Part shown: one piece after another, positions 18,422-28,023 of the stretch
Position numbering within the stretch: the stretch's first letter is position 1
Layout: every line of letters begins with the position of its first letter
NCBI GenBank assembly: GCA_002238445.1
Contig: MPML01000029.1
Coordinates: forward strand, 1 to 53,879
Source: Caldilineaceae bacterium bin5
Lineage (GTDB): Bacteria > Chloroflexota > Anaerolineae > Caldilineales > Caldilineaceae
Direction of reading: 5' to 3'
DNA: 53,879 bases
Translations under genes and position numbers: made by a program
The notes under the pieces: generated by a model
Database searches by the model: none
What the model saw: only the letters and a program-made list of their open reading frames with translations
Told to the model about the DNA's origin: nothing

Positions 18422-19930
18422 CTACGAATCGTCCTTCTTTTCCATCGCATCCATACTGTCTTCCATCATCATGCTGTCCATCATCTCTTCGGCCTCAGCC
18501 TGCGTCGGGAGCATCAGCTCATCATCGACATGGATGAGGTTGCAGTCCGCCAACTCGTTGGCGCTGCAGATGGCCGAGTAGTATGAGCTGCTTCCGTAGG
18601 CGCGCTTGGCGATTGTGCCCAGCGTGTCTCCGGAGACGACGGTATAGGGCGTGGATCCATCATCCATCAACGTGATGGCTTCCATCATGGCGTCGCCGGC
18701 CATCATGCCGTCCTTGTCGGCCATCTTGTCATCGTCGGACATCATACTATCGTCCTTATCCGCCATCTTGTCATCGTCGGACATCATACTATCGTCCTTG
18801 TCCGCCATCTTGTCATCGTCGGACATCATGCTGTCCTTCTCGCCCATCATCATCTTGTCGTCCATCATCGACATTGCGTCGCCGGCGGTTGGGAGCATCA
18901 ACTCATCGCCGATGTGGATGAGGTTGCAGTCGGCCAACTCGTTGGCGCTGCAAATGACCGACCAGTACTTGCTGGCGCCATAGGCGCGCCTGGAAATCGA
19001 GCCCAGTGTGTCGCCCGCCACTACCGTGTAAGGCGTGGACCCCTCTTCCATCAACATGATCTCGGCCGCCATCATGCCGTCCTTGTCGGCCATCTTGTCA
19101 TCGTCCGACATCATCTCGTCTTTTTCGTCCATCTCCTTGTCCATGCCCTCGTCCATCATCATCACTTCTTCGATGGTGACTTTCACAAGGGCGGAGACAT
19201 CGGGATAGGTGTAGCCGTCATCCACAATACGAACAGTTCCATCGACTTCAGGGATGCCGGTGTTGGGCCCAGACTGGCGCGGCGCCTGGTCGCCGCCTAC
19301 GCCCGGCTCCTCATTGGCCTCGGTACCCGCGTCCCACAAATCCATGTCCGCAGTTACGTCATGCATCCCCATCATCGCCATACCGTCCATATCGAAGAGT
19401 GCAATGCCTGACTCTCCCGGTCCAACGAAGAGATCATTGGACTGAACGAACATGGTGGCAAACGAAAGATAAGGAGTATCGGCAGTGGCCTTTACTTCAA
19501 ACTCATAGGCCTCGCCGGGTAGAAGCGGTCCGGGCCCATCGGCGCCCGCAGGCGTATTGAAAACGCCCGCATGCAGGTCCATCCCGTTCAGAGCTTCAGC
19601 CAGTCCAGACGGGTCGCCGTCTTCCGCCAAAGCCTCCAGCCCGTAGCCTTTATCAGCTTCGCCCTCAATAAAGAGGGGCCCAGCCTCACTGTGCAGCACC
19701 CAGACGCCAGGCGCAAACGGTGTCGGTAGATCGCTGTCACCGGAAATGTTCTCAATGCGAACAAGGAAAGTGACAGCTTTCCCCATCTCGTCACTGTCAT
19801 CTCCGTCATGACTCGACTCGAATGTTGGCCCGACACCTGCCAGGACACTGTCAGAGGGAAGCAAAATGACAGAGGTAGAGAACAAAAGCATCGCGATAAG
19901 AATCAAAGAAATTGGTTTCCGTAGTTGCAT
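18422..19930 (-). CDS. Secreted spondin-domain protein with two LysM modules and Met-rich acidic repeats
   Basis: 502 residues. Signal peptide about 1-31 (MQLRKP then a hydrophobic run to VLAG). Residues about 33-205 match a spondin-type beta domain (FLVRIENISGD, PGVWVLHSEAGPLF, VLHS followed by GLEALAEDGDPSGLAEAL). Two LysM modules lie at 299-347 and 427-476 (TPYTVVAGDTLGSI, ICSANELADCNLI). Met/Asp/Lys-rich spacers lie at 256-295, 351-425 and at the C-terminus. LysM modules bind N-acetylglucosamine-containing glycans such as peptidoglycan. The Met/Asp blocks could bind metal ions, but that is inference. Probably a cell-surface protein. Confidence 0.85.
   Translation of the reverse strand: MQLRKPISLILIAMLLFSTSVILLPSDSVLAGVGPTFESSHDGDDSDEMGKAVTFLVRIENISGDSDLPTPFAPGVWVLHSEAGPLFIEGEADKGYGLEALAEDGDPSGLAEALNGMDLHAGVFNTPAGADGPGPLLPGEAYEFEVKATADTPYLSFATMFVQSNDLFVGPGESGIALFDMDGMAMMGMHDVTADMDLWDAGTEANEEPGVGGDQAPRQSGPNTGIPEVDGTVRIVDDGYTYPDVSALVKVTIEEVMMMDEGMDKEMDEKDEMMSDDDKMADKDGMMAAEIMLMEEGSTPYTVVAGDTLGSISRRAYGASKYWSVICSANELADCNLIHIGDELMLPTAGDAMSMMDDKMMMGEKDSMMSDDDKMADKDDSMMSDDDKMADKDDSMMSDDDKMADKDGMMAGDAMMEAITLMDDGSTPYTVVSGDTLGTIAKRAYGSSSYYSAICSANELADCNLIHVDDELMLPTQAEAEEMMDSMMMEDSMDAMEKKDDS
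18710..18835 (-). repeat. Three tandem 42-bp units in the LysM protein gene
   Basis: The units encode the 14-residue block DSMMSDDDKMADKD three times without interruption (residues 366-407). A fourth, diverged copy lies earlier in the gene near residue 271. The near identity of the DNA units points to recent slippage or unequal recombination. Confidence 0.9.
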
Positions 19931-20036
19931 GGGGTATGTTCCTCCTTAAGGTTGGTTAAATGAACATGTTATGCAACAATGTATTTGGCGATAAGGTCGC
20001 TATTCATAGTATACCAGATAAACAGTGCTCTACCAG

Positions 20037-20053
20037 CCGGTAAAGATTACCGG
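20037..20053. promoter_or_regulatory. Perfect dyad upstream of the response regulator
   Basis: CCGGTAA and TTACCGG are separated by AGA. The site lies 63 bases before the response regulator start, in the divergent region shared with the LysM gene at 19930. It is a candidate operator; which protein binds is unknown. Confidence 0.35.
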
Positions 20054-20116
20054 ATTATTAACCGCTCCCGATTTCAGTCCATTTCCTTGGCACTGTTGTG
20101 AGGAAATCCACGTACC

Positions 20117-20833
20117 ATGGCCGCCGCCAGAATTCTCGTTGTAGATGACGAACCCAGCATTAGTGAGGTTGTCAAACTCTATCTGGAGCGGGAAGGATTC
20201 GATGCTACCGTCGTTGGCGATGGGCTGTCGGCCCTGAAACTGCTACAGTCCAACCCACCGGATCTGCTGATTTTGGACGTAATGCTGCCGGGCGTGGACG
20301 GCTACGAAATCACCCGCCAAATGCGCGCTGCCAGCGCGATCCCCATTATCCTGCTGACCGCCCGCAAGGACGAGATCGACCGCATTCTCGGTCTGGAACT
20401 CGGCGCCGACGATTACGTCGTCAAACCCTTCAGCCCGCGCGAACTGGTCAGCCGCGTCAAGGCAGTGCTGCGGCGCACACAGCAGGCACCCGCGCCCCCA
20501 GGCGGCGAGCAACCCATAACCTGCGGCAACATATTCATCGACCCTCGCACTCGCCAGGCGTCAGTCGCAGGAGAAGGGATTCCCCTGACCGTCAAAGAAT
20601 TCGATCTTCTGTGGATGTTTACCAGTAATCCCCAGCAGGTCTTTAATCGCGATCAGTTGCTCAATCGGGTGTGGGGCGTTTCAGAGTTCATCGACGCCAG
20701 CACTGTCACCGTCCACGTGCGCCGTCTGCGCGAAAAAATCGAGCAAGACCCATCGAATCCCCGCCATATTATTACGGTTTGGGGCGTAGGCTATCGCTTT
20801 GAACCCGGAGAACAGGAAGCGGCCGACAGTTGA
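20117..20833 (+). CDS. OmpR/PhoB-family response regulator
   Basis: 238 residues. The receiver domain has the acidic pocket (VVDDE, residues 8-12), phospho-acceptor Asp54 (LILDVMLPG), Thr in LLTAR and Lys in VVKPF. A winged-helix DNA-binding domain follows from about residue 130 (LTVKEFDLLWMF, VTVHVRRLREKIE, ITVWGVGYRFEP). GAGGAAATCC precedes the ATG. The histidine kinase gene begins 33 bases after its stop, so the pair forms one two-component system. The divergent LysM gene is a plausible target, by position only. Confidence 0.95.
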   Translation: MAAARILVVDDEPSISEVVKLYLEREGFDATVVGDGLSALKLLQSNPPDLLILDVMLPGVDGYEITRQMRAASAIPIILLTARKDEIDRILGLELGADDYVVKPFSPRELVSRVKAVLRRTQQAPAPPGGEQPITCGNIFIDPRTRQASVAGEGIPLTVKEFDLLWMFTSNPQQVFNRDQLLNRVWGVSEFIDASTVTVHVRRLREKIEQDPSNPRHIITVWGVGYRFEPGEQEAADS

Positions 20834-20866
20834 ATTTTCTGAATTGATCGCCGCACTGGAGTGCCC

Positions 20867-22120
20867 ATGAACTCGACATCGCTATTCCCATCGCCAATCT
20901 CGGTGTCAATCCGCTTCCTGATCGGCGTTCTCGCCGCCATTGTGGGTGGATTGATCTTGTTCCTGGCGGTTCTCAATCCCCCAACCGAGGAACTGTGGGC
21001 AATGGCGCAGTTCCTCTCTGCTACCGCGCTCCTGTCCGTCGCCGCCGTCTATCTGGTCTACCGTCTCGGCTGGCTGCACTACTCTCCCCGCCTCAGTTGG
21101 ACTCTGCTTGGCGGTTATGGATTCGCCAGCCTCCTTACCTTCCTGAACGTTTTTATCACCGCCCGCCTAATGTTCGCCAGCGATCACGATCTACGCCTGG
21201 CTGCGGTTCTTCTCATCTTTGCCGGCGGCATCGCCACCGCGCTGGGCTACTTTCTGTCAATAGCCTTGTCAGAGAAGATACAGTGGGTGGGACGGGCCGC
21301 CGCCGCCATCGCCGAAGGCAAGCGCAACGTGCGCGTCGATGTCGTTGGCAAAGATGAACTGGCACACTTGGGAGAAACTTTCAACCAGATGGCTGAGCAG
21401 CTGGAGGCTGCAGAAAGCCGGCATCGTGAGACCGAGCAGCTGCGCCGCAATCTGTTGGCCTGGATCGGCCACGACCTCCGTACGCCCCTCGCATCCATCC
21501 AGGCCCTGGTGGAGGCCCTCACCGATGGCTATGTCACCGACCCGGCCGAGACCCAACGCTATCTCCGCACAGTGCAACGCGACGCCTCCGCACTTTCCGT
21601 CCTCATCGATGAACTGTTCGAAATGGCCGAAATCGAAGCGGGCGGCCTGCATTTGGACCGGCAGCCCATTTCTCTCGCCGACCTGATCTCCGACACCTTG
21701 GAAAGCTTCGCGGTCATGGCCGAAGAGCAGGGCATCGGCCTTTCCGGCAGTGCCGACCCCCGAGTCGACCCCGTCATGCTTGACGCCGGCCTCATCGGTC
21801 GCGTGCTCACCAATCTGATCGGCAACGCTGTGCGCCACACGCCCCCAGGTGGCTCCGTCGCCGTCAGCGCGCAGGGCGTCGTAGGAGGTGTGCGCGTCGA
21901 TGTGTTCGACTCCGGGCCGGGCATCCCTGAAGAAAGCCTCTCCAAAGTCTTCGAACAGTTCTATCGCGTCGAGCAGTCCCGCAGCCGCGCCAGCGGCGGC
22001 GGCTCCGGCCTCGGCCTCACAATCGCAAAGGCGGTCGTAGAGTCCCACCGCGGTGTCATCGGCGTCGAGAACCGCGCCGAAGGCGGCGCCCGCTTCTACT
22101 TCGTCCTGCCGAACGGATAG
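20867..22120 (+). CDS. Membrane sensor histidine kinase
   Basis: 417 residues from the ATG at 20867, which has GGAG five bases upstream. A GTG six bases earlier is possible but too close to that site. Four hydrophobic segments lie at about 16-36, 46-66, 78-98 and 110-134, followed by a HAMP linker (138-185), a HisKA domain with His202 in WIGHDLRTPLAS, and an HATPase domain with N box NLIGNAVRHTPPG, G1 DSGPGIPEE and G2 GSGLGLTIAKAV. Sensing appears to happen within or near the membrane because no large extracellular loop is present. It should phosphorylate the adjacent response regulator. Confidence 0.94.
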   Translation: MNSTSLFPSPISVSIRFLIGVLAAIVGGLILFLAVLNPPTEELWAMAQFLSATALLSVAAVYLVYRLGWLHYSPRLSWTLLGGYGFASLLTFLNVFITARLMFASDHDLRLAAVLLIFAGGIATALGYFLSIALSEKIQWVGRAAAAIAEGKRNVRVDVVGKDELAHLGETFNQMAEQLEAAESRHRETEQLRRNLLAWIGHDLRTPLASIQALVEALTDGYVTDPAETQRYLRTVQRDASALSVLIDELFEMAEIEAGGLHLDRQPISLADLISDTLESFAVMAEEQGIGLSGSADPRVDPVMLDAGLIGRVLTNLIGNAVRHTPPGGSVAVSAQGVVGGVRVDVFDSGPGIPEESLSKVFEQFYRVEQSRSRASGGGSGLGLTIAKAVVESHRGVIGVENRAEGGARFYFVLPNG

Positions 22121-22189
22121 GATGTGGCCGGACAGGAGCTAGTTTCAGACATGAAGGTTCGGCTGACTTCCTGCCTATCTGGAGAATTC

Positions 22190-22482
22190 GTTACTACTAA
22201 GCCATCTACAGTGTCTGTCTTGACCAGCCCCTTATCTCTGCCGCCATGCAGGCTATCTGATTGCGTATGCGGTTTGCGGCAGCCAGGTTGCTGGAGTCGC
22301 ATAGCTGGAATGAGGACACAAGGTCGGTGAGCGATGGTTTTGTAGGGGGGCGTTGCGGGGGCGCAGCCGATGCACAAGGGAGGGCGGAAGGCCCGACCGC
22401 CCAAAATACAAACATGAGGAGAGAGAGAAAGCTCTTGCTGACCTCATTCAGGGTAGCGAATCAGTTGCGGCTGAGTAGTTAC
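22190..22482 (+). mobile_element. Dispersed TIR element, copy B (complete)
   Basis: 293 bases. The left end GTTACTACTAAGCC (22190-22203) is the inverted counterpart of the right end GGCTGAGTAGTTAC (22469-22482), 12 of 14 matching. The interior matches the copies at 32.6 and 39.5 kb. It contains no gene of its own. This copy is the intergenic content after the histidine kinase gene. The remaining bases to 22653 show nothing recognisable. Confidence 0.75.
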
Positions 22483-22653
22483 AAGAACTCAAAAAACCAG
22501 CGGAAGAGCAAGGGATGAAGGCAACCGTGCTGGCCAGGCCGCCGCTTATGCAGCACCTGCAGAGCGGGTTGGACTCCACGCACTCGCAGACACATTCCCG
22601 CAGGCGGCCTCCAAAATAACCAGCTGTGACAGGCCTTTTCAACGGAGACGAAA

Positions 22654-23349
22654 GTGGACCGAACACCCTATATCGAAACATTCGACAACGGCCCCGGCGG
22701 CTGGTGCGCGTGGGGAACAGGATCACATCTGCCCGAACTGAAAAACGGTGCCTTCATTACCCGCAGCCCCTGGCGCGTCGACCCCAATCACTGCGCGCCC
22801 GGCGCAGGTTACCTGCATCTGCTCGCCTACCTCTACACGCACCCCGCCCATTACACCGACGAGATTGCAGCAGAGGTCGGCGTCAACCGCTTTCTGGCAG
22901 AGGGCAAGGATCGTAACCTCACCAATGCGCGCATGACCGTACGTCTGCGCGGCAAAGTCGACCTGAAGGGAGCGCAACTTACCCTCTGGGTACAGGCTGA
23001 TGTCGGCGATACCCGCCCAAATTTCGCTCTAACAGGTCAATCCCTTGCCGTCACTCCCGACTGGAGCGAGCAAACGCTTCTGCTGTCCGACGATCCCGCC
23101 CAGTGGACATGCGTCGGCGGCCGGCACGACAAGCAAGAGCTCTACGGCTACGGTGATATTCGCGATGCGCTACTGGATGTGAACTGCGACCTGATCCTGG
23201 TGATGTTTCCTTTAACCGTCGTTCCGATCGGCATCCCCATGGACATGAAGGACCGCCTGCGCACACATCGCGACTATGAGCCAGACTATACCTACCTGCC
23301 CGAAGGTGTCGTTGAGTTTGATACGATCCAGATCGAGTATCCGGGCTGA
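22654..23349 (+). CDS. Hypothetical beta-rich protein
   Basis: 231 residues with a GTG start behind GGAGACGAAA. I do not recognise the family with certainty. The sequence opens with YIETFDNGPGGWCAWG and later has MTVRLRGKVDLKGAQLTLWVQ, alternating hydrophobic patterns typical of jelly-roll carbohydrate-binding or concanavalin-like folds. There is no signal peptide and no obvious catalytic motif. It faces the end of an oxidoreductase/ABC transport operon, so a link to glycan use is possible but unproven. Confidence 0.7.
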   Translation: MDRTPYIETFDNGPGGWCAWGTGSHLPELKNGAFITRSPWRVDPNHCAPGAGYLHLLAYLYTHPAHYTDEIAAEVGVNRFLAEGKDRNLTNARMTVRLRGKVDLKGAQLTLWVQADVGDTRPNFALTGQSLAVTPDWSEQTLLLSDDPAQWTCVGGRHDKQELYGYGDIRDALLDVNCDLILVMFPLTVVPIGIPMDMKDRLRTHRDYEPDYTYLPEGVVEFDTIQIEYPG

Positions 23350-23358
23350 GTCCAACCG

Positions 23359-23381
23359 GTCAACCAGAATCCCCGGTTGAC
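23359..23381 (+). terminator. Weak hairpin after the hypothetical gene
   Basis: GTCAACC (23359-23365) and GGTTGAC (23375-23381) form a 7-bp stem with a 9-base loop. No T tract follows. The rest of the 281-base gap to the convergent dehydrogenase gene shows nothing else. Confidence 0.35.
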
Positions 23382-23630
23382 TATTGCAAAAACGGGCCGT
23401 ACAGAAAGCCAATTGCGTTGGAAGACGCGCTGCATTTCTTCTTCTGCGTTGCCGTCCTTGACAGGGCAGCGGCAAGCGGACGCGGTACCGAGTGGATGGC
23501 ACGGGTACAAATCGTCGAAGCCAGAGGACGTGCCGCTGCGGTTGAGGAGGCAGGGAAAAATTGGCAAGGACGTAACAGCCTGAGCAGGTATAGCGAAGAA
23601 CAGCGGCGCAATGGCGGGGCTGCCTCCCAC

Positions 23631-24593
23631 TCAATTTCGCCAGTCGAAAATGACGCCGAGGAGTTCAGCCGGATCGTCCCGCATGGTTGCGTAGATGGCG
23701 GGGGCTTCTTCTACCGGGACGCGGTGTGTCACTAACGGCTCAATGCGAACTGTGCCCAGTTCGTAGAAGTGGCGCAGCATCCCCAGATCTTCCAGCGTAA
23801 AGTGGGACGATGACTCGATTGACGCCCGCAATGCGTGAAGCATGGTCTGGTGAAAAACGGTCGGCTGGCGGCCGGCGAGCGCGCCAATCACTCCGTAAAG
23901 CGCGAGCAGCTTGTTTTCGTAGATGAAGTCGAACAGGTCGGGCGCGCCGCAGGCGTCCACAATGCGGTCATAAGGCCCGCCCTCAGTGAGCGACTCGATC
24001 GCGGTATCGTCATTGAAGTCGATTACTCGGTGAGCCCCGAGTTGGGCGGCGATCTTAAGGCGGCGCGGGTCAAAGTCTGTGACCGTGACGTGAGCGCCGA
24101 GCGCGCGCGCGGCCTGCGCCACGGACTGGCCGATAAGTCCCAGACCGGCAACCCACACCCGCATCGGCGCGGCAACGCGGATGCGCCTCGAATGTCTGAA
24201 TCCTACGCCCGCGATGCCAAAAAGAGCGCAGAATTCATGCTCAATGTCGGCCGGGAGTTTGATGCACAGGCGTTCACGCTCGTTGGTGGACGCGAGATCA
24301 ACGAGATGCCAGCCCCTGTGACCGCCGTGATTGCCCAGAAACACCGTCTCACCCGCTGAGAACTGGTCGACACGACGCCCCATTGCCTCGATAACGCTCA
24401 CATGCTGATAGCCTGCACGGGCCGGGAAACGGCTGCCGAAATCCGCCATCAAAGAGTGGCGTTCGGTGCCGTTGGTGACACCGGAGAAAAGGGTTCGCGT
24501 AACAATCTCGGTGGGGCCGGGTTGGGGCGGGTCAGGCAGATCGAACTGCCTGGTTACGCCCAGTTTTGGAAACTCAATACCGATATGTTTCAT
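23631..24593 (-). CDS. MDR-superfamily dehydrogenase lacking zinc ligands
   Basis: 320 residues. The Rossmann motif VWVAGLGLIGQSVAQAA lies at about 145-161 and VTDFDPRRLKIAAQLGA follows as in zinc-type alcohol dehydrogenases. At the place of the catalytic CGxCGTD the sequence reads SGVTNGTERH, and the four-cysteine structural zinc lobe is absent, so it is probably a zinc-free member. It is 32 bases behind a Gfo/Idh/MocA oxidoreductase, a pairing often seen in sugar or polyol catabolism. The substrate is unknown. Confidence 0.8.
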   Translation of the reverse strand: MKHIGIEFPKLGVTRQFDLPDPPQPGPTEIVTRTLFSGVTNGTERHSLMADFGSRFPARAGYQHVSVIEAMGRRVDQFSAGETVFLGNHGGHRGWHLVDLASTNERERLCIKLPADIEHEFCALFGIAGVGFRHSRRIRVAAPMRVWVAGLGLIGQSVAQAARALGAHVTVTDFDPRRLKIAAQLGAHRVIDFNDDTAIESLTEGGPYDRIVDACGAPDLFDFIYENKLLALYGVIGALAGRQPTVFHQTMLHALRASIESSSHFTLEDLGMLRHFYELGTVRIEPLVTHRVPVEEAPAIYATMRDDPAELLGVIFDWRN

Positions 24594-24625
24594 TGTTCCA
24601 CCCCGAATAATTCAGTAATGTGCTA

Positions 24626-25636
24626 TCAGTCTGCGAGCGTTCCGACTGCGCGCAGCAGGATCTCCTGTACGAGAAGGTCGTGTTCAGGCAACCGGTCCGG
24701 CGCTTGTTGACCGGCGATTGTGCGGAGGAAGGCAGCCAGTTCCTGTTCGTAGAGTCGCTGGCGTGAGCGGCTCTGAAAATGGATCATCTGCGCACCGGCC
24801 GCGTACTCTTCGGTAGCCTCTGCCAGGCACAGGCGGATCTGTGAACCCGGTTCAAACGGCTCGACGATGATGGCGCTGCCAGCAGTGCCGTATACCTCGT
24901 AGCGGCGGGCCGTCGGCTGCGTTTCCATTGCCGCTATGTCCACCATTGCCATCGCCTGGTCGAATTCGAAAACGCCCAATGTGTTATCAGCGAACCCTTC
25001 AACGCGCTCGCCTGTACCGTAATCGTCCGTTCGCAGAAAGCAGGTAGATTTGTTGGGCTTGCCAAGCACCCAGATGATCTGATCGAGCATGTGGCCGGCC
25101 AGCTCGTAGAAAATGCCCCCGCGGTGCGCGTTAATCTGCTTGCGGCGGGCTGCGGGGTTGTTGGTGGACATCTGGGCGCGGATTGCGTAGATCTGGCCGA
25201 GGAGGCCGCTCTTGGCCCATTCCGCGATCCGATGAAAACCGTCGTGGTAGCGCAGCATATAGCCCATCTGAATGAGCAGGTTCTTCTCGCCTGCAGCCGC
25301 TACCACGCGCTGCCACTGTGCCCAGTCGTCTCCGGGAGCCTTGTCGTACCAGACGTGCTTACCTGCCGCCACGATTTCCTCGGTCTGGTCGAGGCTCTCG
25401 ACGTTTAGCCCTTCGGACGCTACCGCGACAATGGCAGGGTCGGCGAGCATCTCCTGCGCCGATTTGAACCAATGGACGGTCGCAAAACGGGTATCGGAAT
25501 CTGCGAGCTGCGCACGGCGTTCGGCGTCAGGCTCAAAGACGCCAACCAGTTCAACATCGCGGTTGGCCTGCATAGCTATTATTTTGCCTTCGGCATGTGA
25601 GTGTTTTGTACCGTATTGGGCCATCTGGACAGGCAT
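24626..25636 (-). CDS. Gfo/Idh/MocA-family oxidoreductase
   Basis: 336 residues from the ATG at 25636, which has AAGGAG six bases upstream. The frame continues nine codons further without a ribosome site. The N-terminal segment lacks a classical GxGxxG and reads MAQYGTKHSHAEGKI; VELVGVFEPDAERRAQL and HVWYDKAPG follow. The family lysine of the EKP motif corresponds to DKAP here. The C-terminal domain has YELAGHMLDQIIWVLGKP. It probably oxidises or reduces a sugar-like alcohol with NAD(P). It belongs to the operon running from 32456 to 23631. Confidence 0.85.
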   Translation of the reverse strand: MPVQMAQYGTKHSHAEGKIIAMQANRDVELVGVFEPDAERRAQLADSDTRFATVHWFKSAQEMLADPAIVAVASEGLNVESLDQTEEIVAAGKHVWYDKAPGDDWAQWQRVVAAAGEKNLLIQMGYMLRYHDGFHRIAEWAKSGLLGQIYAIRAQMSTNNPAARRKQINAHRGGIFYELAGHMLDQIIWVLGKPNKSTCFLRTDDYGTGERVEGFADNTLGVFEFDQAMAMVDIAAMETQPTARRYEVYGTAGSAIIVEPFEPGSQIRLCLAEATEEYAAGAQMIHFQSRSRQRLYEQELAAFLRTIAGQQAPDRLPEHDLLVQEILLRAVGTLAD

Positions 25637-25747
25637 GGCAACTCCTTGGCGGGCCTGAATCAAGACTTAACGAACGGTTTAGTGGCGTGCTGTGTATCGA
25701 CTATCGACCTGCTGACCGGCGCTCACGAAGCGTATAGTAAATCGCCT

Positions 25748-27979
25748 CTATGTGGCCTGCGTGTTGCTCATATTCTCCCCGGCATTCACCACTGCCGGTG
25801 GGCTCAAGTCGCCGATCTCTTCGACGCCCTGGAGGTCCAGTTCATCCTGGAAGTGGCAAGCACCGAAGTGGTCTGCGGCACCGGAAAGGGGGCGCAGCAC
25901 CGGCTCTTCCTCGGCGCAAATTGGCTGGCTGTATGGACAGCGGGTGTGGAAGCGGCAGCCGGTGGGCGGATTGGCGGGATCGGGAAGATCCCCTTTGGGC
26001 AATTCGCGCACAGTTTCCAGCCCAGGCATCGGCAAGGGGATCGAGGCCAGCAGCGCCTCCGTGTAGGGGTGAATAGGGCGGACGCAGATTTCAAGGGCGT
26101 TGCCCAGTTCGACGATCTTGCCGAGGTACATCACGGCTATGCGATCGCTGACATGGCGGACGACCGCGATGTCGTGGGCGATGAAAAGCATCGACAGGCT
26201 GAGTTGCTCTTGCAGGGTCAGCAGCAGATTCAGAATCTGAGCCTGGACCGAGACATCGAGCGCGGAGACCGGCTCGTCCGCGACGAGGAAGCTCGGCTCG
26301 GTGGCCAGGGCACGGGCGATCGCGATCCGCTGACGCTGTCCGCCGCTGAAGGCATGAGGAAAGCGGCTCTGGTGCGCCGCTCTCAGCCCGACCATCTCCA
26401 ACAGTTCGCCTACGCGTTCATCGACTGCTTTCCCTCTGGCAATCTCATGTAACATGAGCGGCTCACCGACAATGTTGCGGACATTCATGCGCGCGTTCAG
26501 GGACGAGAGGGGATCTTGAAAGACCATACCCATGGAGCGACGAACGCGCTTCATCTCCTTCTGCGAAATGTGGGTGATCTCTTCAAGCTGGCCGTCCGCG
26601 CCGAAGCGGAGACGCCCGGCCGACGGCTCGACAAGGCGGGTAACGAGGCGGCCAACCGATGTCTTGCCACAGCCGGACTCACCGACAAGGCCGAGTGTCT
26701 CGCCCCGGCGGATCGTCAGATCGACGCCGTCTACGGCGCGGACTGTGCCAACCTGACGCCGCAAAAGGCCCCTCAGAATAGGATAGTGGAGCGCGACGTT
26801 CTCAATCTGGAGCTGGACGGATCCGTCGTCAACGGGTGGGGCCTCGCCAGTGTCTGACACCGGCTCGGATCTGGTCAGTTGGATCACGTCGACACTTGGC
26901 ACGGATTCAGCCTGCGCACCGTCGTCAGAAGGGGCCGGCAGAGTCGTCGCGGCGTCAGGGCCGTGTGGCTCTTCGACGTCGGCATAGAGCCAGCACGCGG
27001 TGCTATGGTCGGCGCGCAGCTCGACCACGGGCGGTGTTTCGTCGCACTTGGGCATGACATGGGGGCAGCGGTCTGCGAAGACACAGCCCTTGGGCACCAT
27101 GGAAAGTTCGGGGACGACGCCCCGCAAGGACTGGAGGTGCGTCTTGGGCTGGCTGAAAAGGCTTGGCATGGACGCGAGCAGGCCCTGCGTATAGGGGTGG
27201 GCCGGCTCTTTGAAAATCTCCTCGACCGTGCCTGTTTCCACGATCTTGCCCAGGTACATGACTGAGATTCGGTCGGCAAGGTTGGCGACAACGCCCATGT
27301 TGTGCGTAATAAGGAGCACCGACATGCTCATGCGCTCGCGCAAATCTCGGATCAACTCGAGGATCTGCGCCTGGATGGTCACATCGAGGGCAGTGGTTGG
27401 CTCGTCGGCCAGCAGCAGTTGGGGATGGCAAACCAGCGCGAGGGCAATCAGGGCGCGCTGGCGCATGCCGCCGGAAAGCTCGTGCGCGTAACGATTCATC
27501 TGGCCGGCGGGGTTGGGCAGGCCGACAAGGTCAAGCATTTCGATAGTGCGTTCGTAGGCTTCGGCGGGGTCAACGACCTCGTGCTCGAGGATTCCCTCGG
27601 TAATCTGCTTGCCGATGGTCATCATCGGGTGAACCGAGCGCATCGGTTCCTGGAAAATCATGGAGACATCGCGCCCGCGGATTTGACGCAGCGCCTTCGT
27701 GTCTTTGAACAAGGAGACCGTTTCCGTCATACCGCGGCGAGTGCGAAGCCAGATTTCGCCGTTTTCGAACCGAGCGGGCGGCGAGGGAACCAGTCCGACG
27801 ATGCTGCGGATGGTGACGCTCTTGCCGCAGCCGCTCTCGCCAACGAGTCCGACGATCTCTCCGCTGCGCACGTCGAGGCTGACGCCGTTGACCGCCCGCG
27901 TCGTGCCTGCAATCGAGCGGAAGCTGACCTCGAGGTTACGGATGTCCAATACTTTGTCGGAATCTGGCGCGTTGTTCAT
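25748..27979 (-). CDS. Fused double ATPase of an oligopeptide-type ABC importer (DppD-DppF fusion)
   Basis: 743 residues. The first nucleotide-binding domain has [22 protein letters not shown] and [12 protein letters not shown] and ends with the family C-terminal cysteine segment [14 protein letters not shown]. After a low-complexity linker the second has [36 protein letters not shown] and [14 protein letters not shown]. Both halves are normally separate genes of about 330 residues. The longer frame to 28027 overlaps the preceding permease stop and starts with TTG, so the ATG at 27979 is preferred, although no clear ribosome site precedes it. It powers the permeases encoded just upstream. Confidence 0.93.
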   Translation of the reverse strand: MNNAPDSDKVLDIRNLEVSFRSIAGTTRAVNGVSLDVRSGEIVGLVGESGCGKSVTIRSIVGLVPSPPARFENGEIWLRTRRGMTETVSLFKDTKALRQIRGRDVSMIFQEPMRSVHPMMTIGKQITEGILEHEVVDPAEAYERTIEMLDLVGLPNPAGQMNRYAHELSGGMRQRALIALALVCHPQLLLADEPTTALDVTIQAQILELIRDLRERMSMSVLLITHNMGVVANLADRISVMYLGKIVETGTVEEIFKEPAHPYTQGLLASMPSLFSQPKTHLQSLRGVVPELSMVPKGCVFADRCPHVMPKCDETPPVVELRADHSTACWLYADVEEPHGPDAATTLPAPSDDGAQAESVPSVDVIQLTRSEPVSDTGEAPPVDDGSVQLQIENVALHYPILRGLLRRQVGTVRAVDGVDLTIRRGETLGLVGESGCGKTSVGRLVTRLVEPSAGRLRFGADGQLEEITHISQKEMKRVRRSMGMVFQDPLSSLNARMNVRNIVGEPLMLHEIARGKAVDERVGELLEMVGLRAAHQSRFPHAFSGGQRQRIAIARALATEPSFLVADEPVSALDVSVQAQILNLLLTLQEQLSLSMLFIAHDIAVVRHVSDRIAVMYLGKIVELGNALEICVRPIHPYTEALLASIPLPMPGLETVRELPKGDLPDPANPPTGCRFHTRCPYSQPICAEEEPVLRPLSGAADHFGACHFQDELDLQGVEEIGDLSPPAVVNAGENMSNTQAT

Positions 27980-28023
27980 CAGTTTGGAATCGGCATGTAA
28001 GTGCAGTCGAAAATAATTGCGAA

